The notes under the pieces are model-generated. The model saw only the letters and a program-made list of their open reading frames with translations. It did not search any database and had not been told where the DNA came from. Shown one piece after another: positions 57,587-64,000 of a stretch of DNA of 64,000 bases. Within the stretch, counting starts at the first letter, position 1. Each line of letters opens with the position of its first letter. A program made the translations under genes and the position numbers. The stretch spans positions 62,001-126,000 of the forward strand of contig JBAMJV010005497.1 in assembly GCA_037951105.1 (NCBI GenBank), read 5' to 3'. Source of the stretch: Echinarachnius parma (taxonomy: Eukaryota; Echinodermata; Echinoidea; Clypeasteroida; Echinarachniidae).

Positions 57587-58152
57587 TTAAAGGACAATGA
57601 AATCCAGGCAAATTGTTGTATGCACTATAAGACACTAAATATAATGAATAGTCTCTGAAAATTTGAGCACAATCGGGTCAAGAAATAAGAAAACTATGGC
57701 TCTTTGAAAAGAGCCATGTATTTCTTCGAGTGACTCAAATTGGCAACGCACTCTGGCAAAGTTGTGGACAACTCCCCATACATTTTGTACACAAAATTTC
57801 AGTTTTGTTCAATTTTCTCAAAATGTATGTTTACCCTTCGTTCGAGTTCAACATATGTTTTGTAGAATGCTTTTATACGTAACATATCATGAGTTGGGGG
57901 AATGGAAAAATGTGACTATGAAGAAAACTGTAAAAATGGGAACATTTGTGTACAAAACATATGGGGAGTTGTCCACACACTTATCAGAGTGCGTTGCCAA
58001 TTTGAGTTCCCCATAGGAATAAATGGACATCTTCAAAGAGCCGTAGTTTTCTTGTTTCTTACCCGATTATGCTCTAACTTTCAGAGATTATTCTTCTTAA
58101 TCTCTTCAAGACTATGAAAGCAATATTTTGCTTGGGTTTCATTGCCCTTTAA
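57587..58152. mobile_element. TTAA-flanked MITE and foldback, TTAAAGGACAATGAAATCC family (family 5)
   Basis: Ends TTAAAGGACAATGAAATCC and GGGTTTCATTGCCCTTTAA. The interior is a long imperfect palindrome: TTGGCAACGCACTCTGGCAA / CAGAGTGCGTTGCCAA and GACAACTCCCCATAC / TATGGGGAGTTGTC. 566 bp; the frames inside come from the palindrome and are not genes. Confidence 0.8.
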
Positions 58153-58289
58153 AATGTAACGTTACATACACCTACCCCATTCAATTTTGGTTACTTTGTT
58201 TCGAAGTAAATGTTCCATTTAAACTATGTTACTTCCTGACAAACTACTCACTCTTTTCAATCTGAGTTACTTTGCTTCAAGGTTGTAAT

Positions 58290-58978
58290 AATTCTCACAC
58301 AGTTCGCTCCTGAGAGTTCCTCAACTCCATCTTTGTATTTATGTCTATTTTCCTTATTTGCTTTTCTCTTACGATCAATATTCACTTCATTCTATGTCTT
58401 CCCTCCACTCTCTCCCTCTTTATTGTTATTGTTTATTTTTTATAATTTTCTTTCTGTTTTATACATTTTCTCTTCACTCTATCTCTCTCATCCTTTCCTT
58501 CCCTCTCTACCTTTCTGTTTAGTTTCCTTATTTGTCTTTCTTTCTGCCTTTCCCTCTATCTCTCATTTCCTCCTCTATTTCTCTCCATCTTTGTCTATTT
58601 TCCTTATTTGCCCTTTCTTTTTATGATCAGTATCCTATTCAATCTATTTCCTCCTTCATCTTCCTTTCTATCTTTCTATCTTTCTTTCAATCTTTCTATC
58701 TTTTATCTATTTTCCTTATGTGTCTTTCTCTCAAGATCAGTCTCTTCTGTCCACCTTTTGTTCTCCAATTTCACCTGCTCTCATCTTTGTCTCAATTTGT
58801 CTTTATTTGCCATACTAAATCATTCTTCTGTTCTCTCTATCTCTTCCCTCTACTCTCTCCCACTTAATTTTCTGTCAAATGTTGTATTTCTCTTCCTCTT
58901 CTCTATCTCTCTCCTCCACTCCTTTATTATCAGTCTCCTCTTCTCTCCATCTCTGTCCTCCACTCCCATCCGCTCCAG
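58290..58978 (+). repeat. Pyrimidine-rich tract of about 700 bp
   Basis: CTTTCTATCTTTCTTTC and CTCTATCTCTC words, with loose repetition of TTTCCTTATTTG. Frames in it are low-complexity Ser/Leu/Phe. It ends at an AG dinucleotide. Confidence 0.8.
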
Positions 58979-59014
58979 CATCCCATCCATATTGGCCATC
59001 TCCAGTTTCCCAGG
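58979..59014 (+). CDS. Possible 36-bp microexon (weak)
   Basis: It lies between CATCCGCTCCAG and the donor-like CCCAGG|GTGAGC. Being 36 nt it would keep phase 0 after the 56061 exon and add HPIHIGHLQFPR. There is no conservation evidence, and the long pyrimidine tract makes chance acceptors likely. Confidence 0.15.
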
Positions 59015-59879
59015 GTGAGCTCAGGCAGAACATAATAGTATGCCAATCCCCATGCGTGGTAGGAAAGTGCAGTGCCCCACTAGCTGCACCCCAATCGAGT
59101 GCAAATTGGTAATTTTCAGCCGACTTACTTTCGAGCCGTAGCGTGAGCCCCCGCTCGCTAGGATCAAATGGATGTCAAGAGCAGGGTCTAACAGGGATTT
59201 TGTTCATTTTAATACCAAGGGCAGACGATCATATTGTGGAATTTATGACACCATTAAAACCTAAGAGCAAGAGATAGAATATTAACAAAAAAGGGAAATT
59301 GAAAGCTGGAGAATGAGCTTGACTTTTTTACGGGACGCTAATACATTCATGTTCTTTACTCTGTATTAGTTATAAATTGATGCCAATTTGATGTAATGCT
59401 AATCATATTATGTGAACTAGATCAACGTACATGGTGGCTCATTACCATCGGTTTTCCCTATTAACTTTTCCCCCTAGAAAAACTTGGCTTGTGATATAGA
59501 GCCTGTCTAATATAATTATAAATCATTGCAAATGCATTTGAAACTTTCATTGGCGTATACATGTACTCTAATTTTAATTAACATGCAAGTCAATTACATG
59601 AGGAAACTAGAATGATCAAGTGCTCTGAAATATAGATCATTAAAGGCTTTTTAAACTCTAAGTTCTGCTTATATGTGGCAAAATGACTGCAATATATCAA
59701 GGATTTTTTTCCCCCAGAGAATATTTGAGTGATGATTATTTACCCCATTTTTGGGGGATTTTCTTGCACCTAAATTAAGATCATCAAGGGCTTTTACTCT
59801 GTCAGCTTTTAGTACAGATCTGGAAAGAAATGACTGCAATATCGAGCATTTTTTTTCTCTCCAAAGAACATTATTATGA
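59015..59879 (+). other. Downstream intron or flank, no gene seen
   Basis: A less AT-rich unique patch at 59020-59260 (CCAATCCCCATGCGTGGTAG, GAGCCGTAGCGTGAGC) may be regulatory; the rest is AT-rich. Confidence 0.35.
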
Positions 59880-60320
59880 TATGATTATCATTCACCCAAT
59901 TGTCTCGATCTAGTTCCCGTCAGATTGATTGTCCCCAAGAGTGTGTCTCGGAGAACACGGAATGTAACCCATTCTCTCCCAGCTTTCCCAATTCCTATAT
60001 ATTTAATACATAGCTCACAATGTTGCCGTAGGCGATATGTTAAGGGAGAAGAGATGAATGTTTTCCCTCCATTTTTTTCCTTCTCCCTTCTTAGTCACGC
60101 ACTGTGGCCTTATTTCATTAATTTGGAAGAGAGTGGATTACTCAGAGCTGATGAATCATAAATGGGCTAAGAATGTTAGGTTTTTTAATAAACCATGATC
60201 CATTTAAAAGGAGGCCACGAGCCCTTTGATAAAGCATTCTTTCTAGCAGAAAATGGCATGATGAGATTAAAGGAGGCGATCATGCTTTCTTGAGCAGTAT
60301 TGAAGCAGTCACCTAAAATG
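59880..60320. promoter_or_regulatory. Candidate noncoding regulatory patch
   Basis: Non-repetitive, with TCAGATTGATTGTCCCC, GGAGGCCACGAGCCC and GATGAGATTAAAGGAGGCGA. Inference from composition. Confidence 0.25.
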
Positions 60321-60390
60321 ATGAGGATACAAACACACACCCTCTATTCAAGCAAACAGCTTAACTAATAATGCATAAACACACACACAC

Positions 60391-60474
60391 TTAACCCTTT
60401 CGTTTTGAGATTCTTAAATCCCCATAGACATTGTTCATAGTCCACCAGGCTTCCTGTATAGGCAACAGTTTAAC
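60391..60474 (+). mobile_element. Ultra-short TTAACC element (type B)
   Basis: TTAACCCTTTCGTTTTGAG to GGCAACAGTTTAAC with CCCCATAGACATTG inside. Confidence 0.5.
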
Positions 60475-61200
60475 AAATTAAAGAAACAATTTATTGTAAT
60501 GTTAATAATTATAATAATACATAATGGTTATAATGATAATTGAATAATGATTTAAAGTATATGTTGATTATGATTTTTTCCTGGGTGAGATACACCAGTA
60601 CATGTATGTATGTTCAAGGATTGTATACTGGAATAATTCTTAACCCATTCACGACTATTCAATGTTGGTATAACATGTGTTCTCCATAGTAAACCGCCTG
60701 GATAATTTTTCGGACCAGGAAATGTGAAAATAAAATAATGAGTGTTTCTACATCTAATGCAGATTAGAATACAGACAATGGTAGTGTGATTTATAACTAA
60801 ATGTATTCTTCACAACATTGCAGAATCTATGACCTGACATTTCTATTGATCATTTTATTTTGATTTTGTGAAGAGATAAGTATATGGTGCTTGTTCTGTT
60901 CCAATTCTGTTTTCTTTGTTTTCTTTTGTAGTTGTTATTATTATTTTGAGAAAATTTTCCCTTGGGCTGTGTTCAACTTCTAACTCAGTAATAATTTTGA
61001 ACAAAACACAACAATCTATGTAAGCTGGGACATGAACAGTTTCCAGATATAAGTAAAAACAATAAATAAATGATATTCGTCATTGAATAATGACTTTCGA
61101 AAGGGAGTTATTGAATTTGTTACAAAAACATTGGATATATACACCACATTGATGGAAGATTATGATAACATGGGACTGGTATCCAGCAGTGTATTTGGGT
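60475..61200. other. AT-rich DNA, no gene seen
   Basis: Contains the left half of a type A unit (TTAACCCATTCACGACTATT, 60640 on) and AAT-rich simple sequence. Nothing else. Confidence 0.4.
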
Positions 61201-61205
61201 CTCCA

Positions 61206-61610
61206 CATAGGTAGTAACATGACCTACCACCTAGCCACAGGGACTAGCCCTAGGCTAACAAACTAGACCAAGATGATTAGATCCAGTGGTGTAGCCAGTA
61301 CCAAACCACATTGGAACCAAATGGGAGGGATTGGGGGGGGGGGGGGGGTGTGGGGGGGAGGCGGCAATGTAGTGGACAGCATGAGCGCCACAAAGAAAAT
61401 TGATTTGATGCATTTCTTTTTTATCTTTCCACATGGTGATAGAAGGGAGTAGAAGCAAGAACCTGTACAGGGAGGGGCTGGGAATTAGAGGCACCCTCCT
61501 TGTAGTACATGCCACTGAGTTGATCTCAACATTAGTCTGTAACATGAACAGCCTACGAGCTAGCCCAAGGGACTAGACCTAGGCCAGCCAAGTAGGCCAG
61601 GAATGGAGGA
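61206..61610 (+). repeat. Two related blocks about 335 bp apart, around a G run
   Basis: GGGACTAGCCCTAGGCTAAC near 61241 and GGGACTAGACCTAGGCCAGC near 61569 are embedded in similar text (CCACCTAGCC.., ACGAGCTAGCC..). A run of 16 G lies at 61333-61348. Confidence 0.6.
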
Positions 61611-62221
61611 CTTGCATGGTCTTAAAACCCATCAGAGACAGTTTAATTTTCTTATAAATTACAGAATCAAGTCAGTATTTTGGGGACCAACACTTAATGG
61701 GTTAAACATTAGTTCGCAACCTGATCTGCCTCCCTAACCCTAGGCCATCATGATCAAGCAAGGCCAGACGAGAGAGAGCAGAAAGGTTCCCAAGGAAAGA
61801 CCAAGTTAAATGAGCTGAGGGAAATGGGATTTACATTTCAGGAACATGATGAAAGAAGAACGATGAGCGATTTTTATGAAATAGTGATCGAGGGGGGGAA
61901 AAAAAGTGGTGGGTTTGTAGAAATCATGACTATCACAAACAAAGTGAAGTTCATGAAACCCATTGCTGACTTGAACCTGGTGAACCACATATAAACTCTA
62001 GGAGAAGTTCAATATCTAGGGATTGATGGGTTAAGAGTGAAATCTAAGGAGAAAAGGGAAAAGGTTAACCATTGGAGACGATCATGATTTTGGCATTTAC
62101 ACAAATTGTGCATGACTACAAGCTCGGCACCATCTTGGCTCTCTCTTCATTGTGTTCAGATAATTTGAGTATATATACATGTAGGGGGGTAGAATAATTC
62201 CAGGAAAATAAATGAATATCA

Positions 62222-62301
62222 TTAACCTGTTCCCTTCCTGATATTGCCATCACTAAAGAGTTAATACAGGGTCCACCAGGTTCCTGTAGGCAATGGGTTA
62301 A
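62222..62301 (+). mobile_element. Ultra-short TTAACC element (type B)
   Basis: TTAACCTGTTCCCTTCCTG to GGCAATGGGTTAA; 80 bp, TTAA at each edge. Confidence 0.55.
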
Positions 62302-62514
62302 CGTTGTATGTCATGAGCATAAAGTTAGTCATCCGTTCAAGACTGGTCTCCAAAATATACTCGGGCTGAGGTTTCTGGAAAATGTTCTTTATTCCAAACT
62401 CAAATCATCCTCAATTGGTTAAAAAATAAGGGAGGGGGGGAATGGCTACGGAAGAAAATATTATATAATTTCAAGACTGAGCCGGCGATAAATTGGGGGA
62501 GGTTTCATGGAAGA

Positions 62515-62670
62515 TAATAATAATAATAATATACTCAATTTATATAGCGCTTCATGGTGATAATCATCTCTAAGTGCTTTACAATGATATTATTACCCCG
62601 GTCATAGGATACAGTGCAATCCAGCACACATTGTGTGCACCATCTCCACATGTTATACATGTAATACCAA
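62515..62670 (+). repeat. Widely dispersed TATATAGCGCTT-type repeat
   Basis: (ATA)n, then TTTATATAGCGCTTCATGG, TAAGTGCTTTACAATGATAT and TATTACCCC. Repeats of this general form are common in many invertebrate genomes. Exact family not assigned. Confidence 0.5.
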
Positions 62671-62689
62671 TTCAAAACGCACCGGGGAT

Positions 62690-64000
62690 GCGTAAGGGGG
62701 AAAACAAGTATCTAGGAAAATAGATGTATGTCATTAACATCAGATGTCAAAAGCAAGATTTAAAGGGGTAAGGGAGGGATGGATTGTGGTCACAGAGGGA
62801 AATGTTACACAGTGAATAGAGGGTCGGTGAGGGTGAAGGTATGTAACAAATGTATTATACCAACATTAAACGATCCTCAATGGGTTAAAGGGGAGGCCTA
62901 AATGAGGAACAAACATCTAGGTAAACAAATGAATGTCATTAACATTGGATGTCACGAACTAAATTTAAAATGGGGAGGGAAGGAGGGGAAGGGAGATTGT
63001 GGTTACAAAGGGACATATTTCACTGGTGACCAGAGGGGTCTGTGAGTGCTAGGATACATACATGTATCCTATTAATAACAAAATTAAACAATCCCAAAAG
63101 GGTTAACGAGGTGGCCAAAATGGGAGACAAGCATCTAGGTAAACAAATGAATATCATTAACATTGGATGTCACAAACTAAATTTAAAATGGGGAGGGAGG
63201 GAGGGGGATGGAGATTGTGGTTATGAAGGGAAATATTTCACTGGTGACTGGATGGTCTGCATATGAGGGCAATGATACATACATGTATCCTATTAATAAC
63301 AAAATTAAACAATCCCAAAAGGGTTAACGAGGTGGCCTAAATGGGAGACAAGCATCTAGGTAAACGAATGAATGTCATTAACATTGGATGTTATGAACTA
63401 AATTTAAAAGGGAGGGAAGGAGGGGGATTGTGGTCACAGAGGCAAATATTACACAGTGACTAGAGGGTCTGCATATGAGGGCAATGATACATACATGTAT
63501 CCTATTAATAACAAAATTAAACAATCCCAAAAGGGTTAAAGAGGTGACCTTGATGGGAAACAAGCATCTAGGTAAACAAATGAATGTCATTAACATTGGA
63601 TGTTATGAACTAAATTTAAAAGGGGGAGGGAAGGAGGGGGATTGTGGTCACAGAAGCAAATAATACTCTGGTGACTAGTGACTAGTGAGGATCTGTGAGG
63701 GCAAATATCACAAATGGAATTGCCCTCAATGGGTTAAAGACGAACCCTAAAAAGGAAAACGAGCATAGATCTAGGAAAACAAATGAATTTCATTAAAATT
63801 GGATGTCATATAAGCAAGATATTAAAGGGGGAGGGACAGATAGCTGGTGGTTGCAAAGGGAAATATTACACAGGTGACTACAGGGTCTTTAGGCCGAGGA
63901 CCGGATATATGTATGTATTATACCAAAACTAAACAATCCTCAATGGGTTAAGAAGAAGGAGGCCTAAAAAGGAAAACAAGCATAGATCTAGGAAAACAAA
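62690..64000 (+). repeat. Tandem array of about 200-220-bp units running off the window
   Basis: GGGTTAA marks unit ends near 62883, 63101, 63322, 63534, 63732 and 63946 (spacings 218, 221, 212, 198, 214). Each unit has ACAAGCATCTAGGTAAACAA, CATTAACATTGGATGT, a GGGAGGGAGG purine stretch and AACAATCCCAAAAGGGTTAA. The unit end resembles a type A TTAACC element end. The short frames within are by-products of the repeat. Confidence 0.9.

Noticed and set aside
57762-58117. Small protein-coding genes on +
   Set aside because: The frames lie wholly inside the palindromic TTAA MITE 57587-58152.
58333-59018. Overlapping Ser/Leu/Phe-rich frames
   Set aside because: They follow from the pyrimidine-rich tract; no membrane-protein family features beyond composition.
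63042-63663. Repeated small open frames (for example 63042, 63475)
   Set aside because: They repeat with the tandem array and differ by unit divergence; no independent coding signal.

Overview
The window looks like nuclear DNA from a marine deuterostome invertebrate, most likely a sea urchin or close relative. This is inferred from the AT-rich background, the scattered acatgtacatgta-type words, very dense short non-autonomous DNA transposons, and a gene with long introns and GT-AG splice sites. There are no operons, bacterial genes, rRNA genes, CRISPR arrays or intact tRNA genes. No autonomous transposase or reverse transcriptase reading frame was seen. The species cannot be fixed from sequence alone.

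One gene is supported, on the + strand. A GC-richer segment at about 17,460-18,231 ends in a good splice donor and is the best candidate for a noncoding first exon. It sits just downstream of an 1.1-kb pyrimidine tract that switches to a purine tract. After a possible 28.8-kb intron, the main coding exon has its acceptor at 46,998, ATG at 47,047 and donor at 48,208. It encodes 387 residues: an AER tripeptide array, an SP-rich segment, a His/Gln tract and a conserved-looking tryptophan-rich C-terminal part. After a 7.85-kb intron a 119-bp exon (56,061-56,179) continues the frame exactly. The protein (427 residues so far) is not recognised and has no start-to-stop completion in the window.

The most unusual feature is that each of the three gene boundaries lies in a small tandem array of about three copies. 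The coding-exon acceptor is present three times (the middle copy also carries a start codon followed by MSKR and a stop). The coding-exon donor is present three times. The next exon is present three times, the first two copies being broken.

Around the gene the window is a mosaic of non-autonomous elements. TTAA-flanked MITEs occur in at least five end-sequence families, and there are foldback palindromes, a hAT-like element with an 8-bp duplication nested in another element, and TA-, TAT- and 4-bp-target elements. Several kinds of very short (72-90 bp) TTAACC...GGTTAA units also occur. Two paralogous empty sites inside the window prove mobility directly: one for an 80-bp TTAACC unit and one for an 884-bp TA-target element. 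Tandem arrays lie at 14.9-15.5, 21.3-22.9, 41.6-44.1 and 62.7-64.0 kb, and seven pure G or C runs of 16-24 bases are present. Several non-repetitive, GC-richer patches (about 19.4-19.8, 37.0-37.4, 44.8-45.0, 53.6-53.7, 54.4-54.9, 59.9-60.3 kb) are plausible cis-regulatory elements of the gene, but this is inference only.
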